From Aminobacter sp. HY435 (lineage in GTDB: Bacteria > Pseudomonadota > Alphaproteobacteria > Rhizobiales > Rhizobiaceae), in contig NZ_JANKZL010000009.1 of assembly GCF_027568395.1 (NCBI RefSeq), positions 62,001 through 126,000 of the forward strand: a stretch of DNA of 64,000 nucleotides. The letters run 5' to 3'. Shown piece by piece: positions 47,449-57,674 of the stretch (position 1 is its first letter; every line of letters starts with the position of its first letter). The position numbers and the translations under genes are program-made. The notes beneath the pieces are model-generated. The model had not been told where the DNA came from, did not search any database, and worked only from the letters and a program-made list of their open reading frames with translations.

Positions 47449-50400
47449 GTTTCTCGGATATCTTCATCCGCCGCCCCGTCCTGTCGACGGTCGTGGCGCT
47501 CATGATCCTGCTCCTGGGTTTCCAGGGCATCTTCAACCTGTCCGTCCGGCAGTATCCGGAGGTCGAGGAGACGGTGATCACCATCTCCACGGTCTATCCG
47601 GGCGCCAGTGCCGACCTGATTCAGGGCTTCATCACCGCTCCGATCGCCGCCGCTGTCGCGACGACCGAAAACATCGACTACGTCACCTCCAAGAGCAGCC
47701 CGTCGATGAGCACGGTGACTGTTCAGATGGAGCTCGGCTCGGATCCCGATACGGCGCTGACGGAAGTCATGTCCAAGGTTCAGCAGGTGCGCGGCCAGCT
47801 GCCCAGCGACGCCAAGGACCCGACGATCGTCAAGGGCACGGGCATGCAGTTCGCCATCATGTACCTGGCGATGCAGAACCCGAACATGAGTTCGGAAGAG
47901 CTGACCGAATACATCGAACGCGTCATTCGTCCGCGCATGTCGACCATCGAGGGCGTTGCCGAAGTGCAGGTTCTGGGCGCGGCGAACTATTCGATGCGCG
48001 TCTGGATCGACCCGGTGAAGCTCGCCGCGCGCGGCCTGACCGCCGCCGAAGTGCTGCAGGCCATCAACGCCTCGAACTTCCTCTCGGCGCCTGGCAAGAC
48101 CAAGAACGAATACGTCACCTATTCGATCACCATGAAGTCGACGCTGCAGACGCCTGAGTCGTTTGCCGAGTTGCCGCTCAAGTCGGAGAACGGCAACGTC
48201 GTCCGTCTTGGCGACGTCGCCAAGGTCGAACTGGCTGCCGAAAGCACCGACACCGTCGTCAACTTCAATGGCGAGCCGGGCACCTTCATCGGCATCTTCC
48301 CGACGCCGTCGGCTAACCCGCTGACCACCGCGGGCGCAGTCATCGCCGAGTTGCCGGCGATCACGGCGAGCCTGCCCGAGGGCATGACCATCACCATGGT
48401 CTACGATTCGACCGAGACCATCAGCGCGTCGATCGATGAGGTGTTCAAGACCATCGCCGAGGCCGTTGCCATCGTCGTCGTGGTCATCCTGCTGTTCCTC
48501 GGCTCGTTCCGCTCGGTTCTGATGCCTGTCGTCACGATCCCGCTGTCGCTGATCGGTGTCTGTTTCGTCCTTCTGATGATGGGCTATTCGATCAACCTCT
48601 TGTCGCTTCTGGCGATGGTTCTGGCGATCGGTCTGGTCGTCGACGACGCCATCGTCGTGGTGGAAAACATCCACCGGCACATCGAAGAGGGCATGACGCC
48701 GATGCAAGCGGCGTTCAAGGGCATGCGCGAGATCTTCGGCCCGGTCGTCGCCATGACGATCACGCTGGCGGCGGTGTTTGCGCCACTCATCTTCACCGGC
48801 GGTCTGACCGGTTCGCTGTTCCGCGAATTCGCCGTCACCCTTGCCGGCGCAGTCGTCATCTCCGGCTTCATCGCCGTAACGATCACGCCAATGATGTCGG
48901 CGCGCCTGTTGAAGTCGGGCGGCCACAGTCGCTTTGCCGCTCTGGTCGACCGCACCTTCGAACGCATCGCCAACCGCTACGAGCGGATGGTGGCGGGCTC
49001 GCTCAACTACCGGCCGGTCACGCTGCTTGTGGTCATCGGGCTCGTCTCGGTAACCGGCTTCATGTTCTTCAAGACGTCGACCGAGCTCGCGCCTGAAGAG
49101 GATTCCGGTGCACTGTTCTCGCTGGTGACGGCCCCGCGCTACGCCACCACCGAATACACCAGCCTCTACACCGACCAGATCCGCGACCTGACCAAGGATC
49201 TGCCGGAGCTCAAGGCCAACTTCTCCATCGTCGGCATGGGCGGAGCGACCAATTCGGGCTTCTCGGTCTGGGCGTTCAAGGACTGGGCCGATCGTGATCG
49301 CTCGCAGAAGGAACTGCAGGCCGACATCCAGGGCCGTCTGTCGAAGGTTGCCGGCGTCGAAGCGCTTGTCTTCGCGCCGCCCTCGTTGCCGGGCGCCGGC
49401 GGCGGCCTGCCGATCTCCATCGTCATCCAGTCGACCGGCGATCCAAGCCAGGTCTACGAGGTGGCGAACGAGATCAAGGAAAAGGCGCAAGCTTCCGGCC
49501 GCTTCATCGTGGTCCAGAATTCGCTGGCCTTCGACGCTCCGCAGGTGACGGTCACAATCGACCGTAACCGCGCGGCGGCCTTGAACCTGTCGGTCCGCGA
49601 CATCGGCACCACGCTGAGCCTGCTCGTCGGTGGTGGATCGGTTGCGGAATTCGACCGCGATTCGAACAGCTACGACATCATCATGCAGGTGCCGGAAGAG
49701 TACCGCGACAATCCCGAGAAGCTCGGCGAGTTCTTCGTCCGCAGCGTCAACGGACAGATGGTGCCGCTGTCGGCCGTGGTGCAGATCAGCACCAACGCAT
49801 CGCCCGCCTCTATCGAGCAGTTCAACCAGCTCAATTCGGCGACGATCTCGGCGCTGCCGGTGCCGGGCGTGACGACCGGCGAAGGCCTCAAGGCGATCGA
49901 GGAAATTGCCGGGCCGCTTCTGCCCGCCGGCTTCTTCGTCGACTATGCCGGCCAGTCGCGTCTCGAAAGCGAGCAGGGCAATACCATCCTGATCGCCTTC
50001 GCGCTTGCCATCGTCGTCATCTACCTGGTTCTGGCAGCACAGTTCGAAAGCTTCCGCGACCCGCTCATCATCATGATGTCGGTGCCGTTGTCGATCTTCG
50101 GCGCGCTTGTGCCGCTGAACCTCGGACTGGGCACGCTCAACATCTACACCCAGGTCGGTCTGATCACGCTCATAGGCCTGATCACCAAGCACGGCATTCT
50201 GCTGGTCGAGTTCGCCAACCAGCAGCGCGAGGAGCACGGCCTGTCGCGGCGTGAGGCGATCATCGCATCGGCCAAGGTTCGCCTGCGCCCGATCCTGATG
50301 ACCACCGCCGCCATGGCGCTGGGCGTCGTGCCGCTGATCATCGCCTCGGGCGCCGGTGCTGCCGCACGCTACTCGATGGGCCTGGTGATCTTCTCGGGCG

Positions 50401-50528
50401 TTATCGTGGGAACCATCTTCACCCTGTTCGTGGTGCCGATGTTCTACACCTTCATCGCCCGCAAGGACCGGGCAGAGCATGCCGAGCTGCCAGACGCAGC
50501 GCAGATGGCCGAACCGGCCCATCACTGA
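47445..50528 (+). CDS. RND (HAE1 family) efflux permease
   Basis: A 1027-residue, 12-helix proton antiporter starting MSFSDIFIRRPVLSTVVALM. The proton relay motif is in helix 4 (LAIGLVVDDAIVVVENIHRHIEEG, with the DD pair), and the conserved Lys is in the helix-10 region (FALAIVVIYLVLAAQFESF). The large periplasmic porter loops follow helices 1 and 7. The HAE1 signature GASADLIQGFITAPIAAAV is near residue 50. It expels hydrophobic or amphiphilic compounds; the spectrum cannot be read from sequence. No TolC-like outer-membrane factor is encoded nearby, so a channel encoded elsewhere is needed. Terminator at 50551. Confidence 0.95.
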   Translation: MSFSDIFIRRPVLSTVVALMILLLGFQGIFNLSVRQYPEVEETVITISTVYPGASADLIQGFITAPIAAAVATTENIDYVTSKSSPSMSTVTVQMELGSDPDTALTEVMSKVQQVRGQLPSDAKDPTIVKGTGMQFAIMYLAMQNPNMSSEELTEYIERVIRPRMSTIEGVAEVQVLGAANYSMRVWIDPVKLAARGLTAAEVLQAINASNFLSAPGKTKNEYVTYSITMKSTLQTPESFAELPLKSENGNVVRLGDVAKVELAAESTDTVVNFNGEPGTFIGIFPTPSANPLTTAGAVIAELPAITASLPEGMTITMVYDSTETISASIDEVFKTIAEAVAIVVVVILLFLGSFRSVLMPVVTIPLSLIGVCFVLLMMGYSINLLSLLAMVLAIGLVVDDAIVVVENIHRHIEEGMTPMQAAFKGMREIFGPVVAMTITLAAVFAPLIFTGGLTGSLFREFAVTLAGAVVISGFIAVTITPMMSARLLKSGGHSRFAALVDRTFERIANRYERMVAGSLNYRPVTLLVVIGLVSVTGFMFFKTSTELAPEEDSGALFSLVTAPRYATTEYTSLYTDQIRDLTKDLPELKANFSIVGMGGATNSGFSVWAFKDWADRDRSQKELQADIQGRLSKVAGVEALVFAPPSLPGAGGGLPISIVIQSTGDPSQVYEVANEIKEKAQASGRFIVVQNSLAFDAPQVTVTIDRNRAAALNLSVRDIGTTLSLLVGGGSVAEFDRDSNSYDIIMQVPEEYRDNPEKLGEFFVRSVNGQMVPLSAVVQISTNASPASIEQFNQLNSATISALPVPGVTTGEGLKAIEEIAGPLLPAGFFVDYAGQSRLESEQGNTILIAFALAIVVIYLVLAAQFESFRDPLIIMMSVPLSIFGALVPLNLGLGTLNIYTQVGLITLIGLITKHGILLVEFANQQREEHGLSRREAIIASAKVRLRPILMTTAAMALGVVPLIIASGAGAAARYSMGLVIFSGVIVGTIFTLFVVPMFYTFIARKDRAEHAELPDAAQMAEPAHH

Positions 50529-50550
50529 GGCAAGCAAGGCTTGAAATGAA

Positions 50551-50585
50551 AAGGCCCCGGAGAAATCCGGGGCCTTTGGCTTTTT
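50551..50585 (+). terminator. Intrinsic terminator of the RND operon
   Basis: A 12-bp stem AAAGGCCCCGGA / TCCGGGGCCTTT (50551-50562, 50567-50578) with a GAAA tetraloop, followed by GGCTTTTT. Confidence 0.92.
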
Positions 50586-50661
50586 GCGTGGCAGAAATGC
50601 TGAACAGGCCCGCACATGCAGGTGTGCAATCTGATGACACTGGTTTGGAAGATCTGGGCGA

Positions 50662-50736
50662 TGGCTGGGGCGCCAGGATTCGAACCTGGGAATGTCGGTA
50701 CCAAAAACCGATGCCTTACCGCTTGGCGACGCCCCA
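50662..50736 (-). tRNA. tRNA-Gln (anticodon TTG)
   Basis: Reading the minus strand, the 5' end TGGGGCG pairs with CGCCCCA at the 3' end, followed by the discriminator G and an encoded CCA (50662-50664). The anticodon stem TCGGT/ACCGA holds the loop TTTTGGT, giving anticodon TTG for CAA. The T arm CCAGG-TTCGAAT-CCTGG is perfect. The 75-nt length including CCA fits. It lies between the RND operon and the VOC gene. Confidence 0.97.
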
Positions 50737-50854
50737 ACGAGCCTTGCGCTTTCGGATATCAAGCTGCAGGCGAGTCAATCGACCGCCGCCTTATATGCAG
50801 TGTGCGGCAAAAGCACAATCGCGCCTTTGCCGCTTTTCCAATGCTGAAAACCGT

Positions 50855-51190
50855 CTATTCGCCCCAGACCGCCAGTTCGTTGCCCGCCGGATCGGTGAAG
50901 TGGAACCGCCGCCCTCCCGGAAAGGCGAATATCGGCTTGATGATCGTGCCGCCTGATTCCTCGACGGCGGCAAGCGTCTCTTCCAGCGCTTCCGAATACA
51001 GGATCGGCAGCGGCTTGGCCGGGGCCTGCGCCTGGAAGCCGCCTTCCAACCCTTCGTCGAAGGCCGCATATTCGGGGCCGTAGTCGGTGAAAGTCCAGCC
51101 GAACGCCGCGCTGTAGAAGGCCTTGACGTGGTCCAGCGTGCCGCCTGTTGCCGCCATTTCGATATAGTCGAGCTTGCCGGTCTTTTTCAT
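50855..51190 (-). CDS. VOC family (glyoxalase/bleomycin-resistance-like) protein
   Basis: A 111-residue single-domain vicinal-oxygen-chelate protein. ATG 51190 is preferred over ATG 51196 because GGAG touches the latter directly. Features: LDYIEMAATGGTLDHVKAFYSAAFGWTFTDYGPEYAAF at the N-terminus and the closing GRRFHFTDPAGNELAVW with the metal-ligand Glu. The mid segment (LEETLAAVEESGGTIIKPIFAFPGG) is the usual linker. Substrate unknown; a dimer is expected. Divergent from ppdK. Confidence 0.9.
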   Translation of the reverse strand: MKKTGKLDYIEMAATGGTLDHVKAFYSAAFGWTFTDYGPEYAAFDEGLEGGFQAQAPAKPLPILYSEALEETLAAVEESGGTIIKPIFAFPGGRRFHFTDPAGNELAVWGE

Positions 51191-51395
51191 CGTCATCTCC
51201 GCAGTTTGTTCTATTTATGTTCTACAATGGCGCCCGACGGCCCGCAAGGCCGGCGGAGCATCGGACGATTAATCGATTGTAGCTCGTGCCCGTGCGGAAA
51301 CGCGCCTTGCCTTTCGCACCGCAGCATCATATCGCTCCCGCGAGAAGCAGACCGCAGCCAGGTTTGCCTCCACACTCAGTCGGCGAGGAGAAGGC

Positions 51396-54062
51396 ATGAC
51401 AAAGTGGGTCTACAGGTTTGGCGACGGTGCGGCGGAGGGGCGCGCGAGCGACCGCGACCTGCTCGGTGGCAAGGGTGCCAATCTCGCCGAGATGTGCAGT
51501 CTCGGCCTGCCGGTGCCGCCCGGTTTCACCATCACGACCGGGGCCTGCAACTGGTTTTATGCCAACGGCCGCAATTATCCCGGGACGCTCGAGAGCGAGG
51601 TTCGCACGGCCCTCGAACACATCGGCGCGATCGCCGGCCGCAGGTTTGGCGATGCGGAAAACCTGCTCCTGGTGTCTGTGCGCTCGGGCGCACGCGCTTC
51701 GATGCCGGGCATGATGGACACCGTGCTCAACCTTGGCCTCAACGACGTGACCGTCGAGGCATTGGCCAAGGACGCGGGCGACGCACGGTTTGCCTATGAC
51801 AGCTACCGCCGCTTCATCACCATGTATTCCGACGTCGTGCTGGGCCTCGACCACGAGGTCTTCGAGGAGTTGCTCGAGGACGAGAAGGGCAGGCTCGGCC
51901 ACGAGCTGGACACCGACTTCACCGCCGAGCAGTGGCAGGACGTCATTGCGCTCTACAAGGCCAAGGTCGAGGAGGAGCTTGGCCGCTCCTTCCCGCAGGA
52001 CCCGCACGAGCAGTTGTGGGGCGCCATCGGCGCGGTGTTCTCGTCCTGGATGAACCATCGCGCCATCACCTATCGCCGCCTGCACGACATCCCCGAAAGC
52101 TGGGGCACGGCCGTCAATGTCCAGGCCATGGTGTTCGGCAACATGGGCGACAGCTCGGCCACCGGCGTTGCCTTCACCCGCAATCCCTCGACCGGCGAGA
52201 AGATGCTGTATGGCGAGTTTCTGGTGAACGCCCAGGGCGAGGACGTCGTCGCCGGCATCCGCACGCCGCAGAACATCACCGAAGCGGCGCGCATCGCAGC
52301 CGGCTCCGACAAGCCGTCGCTGCAGAAGCTGATGCCGGAGGCATTCGCCTCGTTCGTCGCGATCTCCGATCGCCTCGAAAAGCACTACCGCGACATGCAG
52401 GACCTCGAATTCACCATCGAGCGCGGCAAGCTTTGGATGTTGCAGACCCGTTCGGGCAAGCGCACCGCCAAGGCGGCGCTCAAGATCGCCGTCGAGATGG
52501 CGGCCGAGGGCCTGATCAGCAGGGACGAAGCCATCTGCCGCATCGAACCGGGTTCGCTCGATCAGCTGCTGCATCCGACCATCGACCCCAAGGCGCAGCG
52601 CGAGGTCATCTCCGTCGGCCTGCCGGCATCGCCGGGCGCGGCCACGGGCGAGATCGTGTTCTCGTCCGACGAGGCCGAGGAAATGAAGTCGGCCGGCCGC
52701 AAGGTGATCCTTGTCCGCATCGAGACCAGCCCCGAGGACATCCACGGCATGCATGCCTCGGAAGGCATCCTGACGACGCGTGGCGGCATGACCAGCCACG
52801 CGGCGGTGGTTGCGCGCGGCATGGGCAAGCCCTGCGTTTCGGGCGCCGGTTCGCTGCGCGTCGACTACCGCGCCGGCACGTTGACAGCGCTCGGCAAGAC
52901 CTTCCGCAAGGGCGACATCATCACCATCGACGGCTCCAACGGCCAGGTGCTGAAGGGCTCGGTGCCGATGCTGCAGCCGGAACTCTCGGGCGATTTCGCC
53001 GCCATCATGGAATGGGCTGACGCAGCCAGGCGCATGAAGGTGCGCACCAATGCCGAGACGCCCGCCGATGCGCGCATGGCGCGGTCGTTCGGCGCCGAGG
53101 GCATCGGGCTCTGCCGCACCGAGCACATGTTCTTCGACGACGACCGCATCGTCGCGATGCGCGAGATGATCCTCGCGGACACCGAAAACGGCCGCCGCAA
53201 GGCGCTCGACAAGCTGTTGCCGATGCAGCGTTCCGACTTCCTCGAACTGTTCGAGATCATGGCCGGCCTGCCGGTGACGATCCGCCTGCTCGATCCGCCG
53301 CTGCATGAATTCCTGCCCAAGACCGAGGACGAAATCGCCGAGGTCGCCGAGGCGATGAAGGTGCCCGCCGACAAGCTGCGCCAGCGCACCGAGGTGTTGC
53401 ACGAATTCAACCCGATGCTCGGCCATCGTGGCTGCCGCCTCGCCGTCTCCTATCCCGAGATCGCCGAGATGCAGGCGCGCGCCATCTTCGAGGCCGCCGT
53501 CGAGGCTGGCAAGAAAACCGGAAGCCCGGTCGTTCCAGAAGTGATGGTGCCGCTGGTCGGCCTGATGAAGGAGCTCGACTACGTCAAGGCGCGGATCGAT
53601 GCGGTCGCCAAGAGCGTCATGGAAGAGACTGGCGTCAACATCGACTATCTCGTCGGCACCATGATCGAGCTGCCGCGCGCCGCCATCCGCGCCCATGTGA
53701 TCGCCGAGGCGGCCGAGTTCTTCTCCTTCGGCACCAACGACCTGACGCAGACGACCTTCGGCATCTCGCGCGACGATGCGGCGTCTTTCCTGGAAACCTA
53801 TCGCCAGAAGGGCATCATCGAGCAGGATCCGTTCGTTTCGCTTGACATCGACGGTGTCGGCGAACTGGTCAAGATGGCGGCCGAGAAGGGCAGGGCGACG
53901 CGGCCTGAGATCAAGCTCGGCATCTGCGGCGAGCATGGCGGCGACCCGGCTTCGATCCGCTTCTGCGAAAGCGTCGGCCTCGACTATGTCTCGTGCTCGC
54001 CATTCCGCGTGCCGATCGCACGCCTGGCGGCTGCGCAGGCTGCAGTGAAGGCGAAGGGGTAG
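51396..54062 (+). CDS. ppdK: Pyruvate, phosphate dikinase
   Basis: An 888-residue enzyme interconverting pyruvate, ATP and phosphate with PEP, AMP and pyrophosphate. Order: ATP-grasp domain (KWVYRFGDGAAEGRAS..LLGGKGANLAEM, then VSVRSGARASMPGMMDTVLNLG); the swivelling phosphohistidine domain with GGMTSHAAVVARGMGKPCVSG (catalytic His about 468); and the PEP/pyruvate TIM barrel (GIGLCRTEHMFF, LGHRGCRLAVSYPEIAEMQARAIFEAA, GTNDLTQTTFG, and GICGEHGGDP with the catalytic Cys). In rhizobia PpdK works in gluconeogenesis alongside PckA. The length is normal. The start lies 205 bases from the VOC gene in a divergent region. Confidence 0.97.
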   Translation: MTKWVYRFGDGAAEGRASDRDLLGGKGANLAEMCSLGLPVPPGFTITTGACNWFYANGRNYPGTLESEVRTALEHIGAIAGRRFGDAENLLLVSVRSGARASMPGMMDTVLNLGLNDVTVEALAKDAGDARFAYDSYRRFITMYSDVVLGLDHEVFEELLEDEKGRLGHELDTDFTAEQWQDVIALYKAKVEEELGRSFPQDPHEQLWGAIGAVFSSWMNHRAITYRRLHDIPESWGTAVNVQAMVFGNMGDSSATGVAFTRNPSTGEKMLYGEFLVNAQGEDVVAGIRTPQNITEAARIAAGSDKPSLQKLMPEAFASFVAISDRLEKHYRDMQDLEFTIERGKLWMLQTRSGKRTAKAALKIAVEMAAEGLISRDEAICRIEPGSLDQLLHPTIDPKAQREVISVGLPASPGAATGEIVFSSDEAEEMKSAGRKVILVRIETSPEDIHGMHASEGILTTRGGMTSHAAVVARGMGKPCVSGAGSLRVDYRAGTLTALGKTFRKGDIITIDGSNGQVLKGSVPMLQPELSGDFAAIMEWADAARRMKVRTNAETPADARMARSFGAEGIGLCRTEHMFFDDDRIVAMREMILADTENGRRKALDKLLPMQRSDFLELFEIMAGLPVTIRLLDPPLHEFLPKTEDEIAEVAEAMKVPADKLRQRTEVLHEFNPMLGHRGCRLAVSYPEIAEMQARAIFEAAVEAGKKTGSPVVPEVMVPLVGLMKELDYVKARIDAVAKSVMEETGVNIDYLVGTMIELPRAAIRAHVIAEAAEFFSFGTNDLTQTTFGISRDDAASFLETYRQKGIIEQDPFVSLDIDGVGELVKMAAEKGRATRPEIKLGICGEHGGDPASIRFCESVGLDYVSCSPFRVPIARLAAAQAAVKAKG

Positions 54063-54074
54063 GTGCGACGACGT

Positions 54075-54203
54075 ATGTCAATCAGCCGACGCATGCCGCC
54101 GCCGGCGGCCTGGTAGGGCCTGCTTGAGCTGAAGGCCAAGGGCTGCGAGTTTGTACGGCTCGACGATGCCGAGGACGACGGCACCGACGATACGACGAGC
54201 TGA
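54075..54203 (+). pseudogene. Possible decayed small coding remnant after ppdK
   Basis: Starting at ATG 54075 a 43-codon frame reads MSISRRMPPPAAW, then a TAG stop, then 28 further sense codons (GLLELKAKGCEFVRLDDAEDD and onward) to a TGA at 54203. The part after the stop has normal coding-like composition, which could mean a small gene broken by one nonsense change. It could also be chance in GC-rich DNA. No homolog is recognised. Confidence 0.25.
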
Positions 54204-54212
54204 CAAAGCCGC

Positions 54213-54854
54213 TCAGGCCGCGGCGCGAAACGCCTCGACCACGCCGACATAGGCTTCGGCGAGCTTGGCCAGCGGACTGGTGCTGCGGGATGCCGACTCT
54301 ACCCTGAGCTTGCCGCCGGTAACCGGCAGCGATAGCAGCAGGAACTGGCGTCGGCCGCCGTCGCCGATCGACGCTGCGGCGACGTGCCTGTCTTCGCCGT
54401 CCTCGTCGATGCGCATCTTGAACAACAAGATGCCGCCGACAGCTTCGAGCGAATCGTCGACCATCTGGGCGAAGTCCTCGTCCGAAATGATTTCGGCGAC
54501 AATCGCCGGCGCTTCGATGGTCATCGGCGTCGCCTCGGCTGCGACTTCGACGGCCAGATCCTCGGGCGACAGGTCCAACAGGCTTGGCTCTTCTGCTACG
54601 GCTTCGTCCGCCGTCTCGATTGCGGTCACGTCTCCGATGTCGTCGACCGGATCGTCGTCGGCCGGTGCATCGTCGATGGCGTCCGCCTGGACCTCAGAAG
54701 CGTCGTCGAGAACGGCAGCGTCGGCAAGCAGCGCCTCTTCCGCCGCGACGAGATCCTGCTCGATCGTCGAGGGTGCAATCTGTTCGGGAGCGGGGTGCTC
54801 CGGCGCATCGTCCTGCGGCAGGTTCTGGTCCTCCGCGCGAGGCTGCGTATCCAT
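54213..54854 (-). CDS. Acidic protein of unknown function
   Basis: A 213-residue protein starting MDTQPRAEDQNLPQDDAPEH, with GAGGG at good distance. The first 115 residues are a disordered-looking acidic stretch dominated by D, E, A and P. The C-terminal 90 residues (DFAQMVDDSLEAVGGILLFKMRIDEDGEDRH and LLLSLPVTGGKLR) look like a folded alpha/beta domain. No signal peptide or catalytic motif is visible. It lies convergent to ppdK, and I do not recognise a family. Acidic tail plus small domain could be a protein-binding adaptor, but that is speculation. Confidence 0.75.
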   Translation of the reverse strand: MDTQPRAEDQNLPQDDAPEHPAPEQIAPSTIEQDLVAAEEALLADAAVLDDASEVQADAIDDAPADDDPVDDIGDVTAIETADEAVAEEPSLLDLSPEDLAVEVAAEATPMTIEAPAIVAEIISDEDFAQMVDDSLEAVGGILLFKMRIDEDGEDRHVAAASIGDGGRRQFLLLSLPVTGGKLRVESASRSTSPLAKLAEAYVGVVEAFRAAA

Positions 54855-55026
54855 GTGATCCCTCACATTAATTTACCCACCGCGCCAGCCGGTAACAAAG
54901 GTTAACCGCGACCGTGGCGGCAATATGGCCGCTGGCCTTTGCTGGCTTGTGGCCATTCCTTTCATCGAACTGGACAATCCCCCAATTGCGCCCAAAGATG
55001 GCGGAAAAGCATTTGGGAGGAACGAC

Positions 55027-56664
<1,638 letters not shown>

Positions 56665-56681
56665 GCAAGCTGATGTGGGTG

Positions 56682-56702
56682 AAGGCGGCGAATGCCGCCT
56701 TT
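56682..56702 (+). terminator. Probable terminator of the acyl-CoA ligase gene
   Basis: An 8-bp stem AAGGCGGC / GCCGCCTT with a GAAT loop, followed by a very short T-run. Weaker than the other terminators here. Confidence 0.6.
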
Positions 56703-56734
56703 GCGCTTCAATGGCTGACGGAATCCCTCTAGGC

Positions 56735-56786
56735 TACGCTAGAGCGCCGTGCGTCCGGATGGACGCACAAAGGACGCACTAGCGTA
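56735..56786. repeat. Nested palindromic intergenic element
   Basis: An outer 8-bp perfect inverted repeat TACGCTAG / CTAGCGTA (56735-56742, 56779-56786) encloses an inner 8-bp hairpin GTGCGTCC-GGAT-GGACGCAC (56749-56768). The second half contains a third GGACGCAC copy (56772-56779). Similar GGACGCACAAAGGACGC-type palindromes are, to my memory, frequent between genes in Mesorhizobium, so this is probably a dispersed REP-like element. Only one copy was noticed in this window. Confidence 0.65.
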
Positions 56787-56858
56787 TCGAATCCGATTTT
56801 CGGGCCGATGCGCCAGGGGATGCGGACGTGACAGCCGTTGGGTGGATAGCAGACTTCC

Positions 56859-57674
56859 ATGGTCGAGTATCAGACAAGATATCTGGAGCCGCGCACGACA
56901 CGGGCCGCCGGCGTTTCGAGAGGCCTGGCGTCGTTTTCGGCGGTGCTGCTGATCACCGCCGTCCTCGGCCACCGGCGTGGCCTGATCGATACCACGGCGT
57001 TCTTCTGGGTGCTTGCCATCGTCGCCTTGCTGGCGGCGTTCGCGCTGCTGTTTTCCGGCTTTGCCTTTTCGCGGTTGTGGAAATTCGGCGACCAGGGCGG
57101 CCATGACCTGACCATCGGCGCATTGCTTGGCCTGATCGTGCTGGCGCCATTTGCCTTCACCGCCTATCAGATTTCCACCTATCCCATGCTGCGCGACATC
57201 TCCACCGATGCAGAGGATCCGCCAGCACTCACCGCGGCGGCATCCTTGCGCACTCCCGACATGAACAGGCTGGAATTGGCCACGGCGGGAGAACGCGCGC
57301 TGCAGGCACAGGCCTATCCGCTGGTCGCCGGGCGCCGCTATGACCTGTCGCTCGACCGCGTGCTCGACAGCGTGAGAACGGTGCTCGGACGGCAGGGCTG
57401 GGAGATCGTGGTTCCGCCTCCTGCCGCCGAGCAGGCCAGCGGCGAGGTCGATATCGAGGCCGTGGCGCGTAGCCTGGTGCTGTCGCTGCCGTCCGATGTC
57501 GCGATCCGCGTGGTCGACGACGGCGACTCGACCTTTGTCGACATGCGCTCCGCTTCCCGCTACGGCCGCCATGATCTCGGCGAGAACGCCCAGCGGATTT
57601 CAGGCTTCCTCACCGAACTCGATCAGGAAATCGCCACCCAGGCAGGCACCGCGACCGCTCCGCAGGCGGAATGA
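56859..57674 (+). CDS. DUF1499 domain membrane protein
   Basis: A 271-residue protein with three N-terminal hydrophobic helices (about 24-42, 44-70 and 85-108), then a soluble domain. The DUF1499 core is recognisable: YPLVAGRRYDLSLDRVLDSVRTVLGRQGW, RSLVLSLPSDVAIRVVDDGDSTFVDMRSASRYGRHDLGENAQRI and the closing helix FLTELDQEI. DUF1499 proteins are widespread and unassigned. The end touches the convergent MBL gene (stop codons adjoin at 57674/57675). Confidence 0.88.
   Translation: MVEYQTRYLEPRTTRAAGVSRGLASFSAVLLITAVLGHRRGLIDTTAFFWVLAIVALLAAFALLFSGFAFSRLWKFGDQGGHDLTIGALLGLIVLAPFAFTAYQISTYPMLRDISTDAEDPPALTAAASLRTPDMNRLELATAGERALQAQAYPLVAGRRYDLSLDRVLDSVRTVLGRQGWEIVVPPPAAEQASGEVDIEAVARSLVLSLPSDVAIRVVDDGDSTFVDMRSASRYGRHDLGENAQRISGFLTELDQEIATQAGTATAPQAE

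Noticed and set aside
47190-50762. Very long open frame on the minus strand opposite the RND genes (about 1190 codons)
   Set aside because: It is the antisense shadow of the adaptor and permease genes in GC-rich DNA; its translation is rich in R, H, D and G with no domain, and it runs through a terminator and the tRNA.
51327-53936. Long minus-strand open frame opposite ppdK (about 870 codons)
   Set aside because: Antisense shadow of a certain gene; the composition is non-protein-like and no start signal exists.
54070-54083. ACGACGTATGTCAAT after ppdK, resembling the right half of the TetR operator at 4391
   Set aside because: Only a half-site without the left arm and without a promoter context; probably chance.
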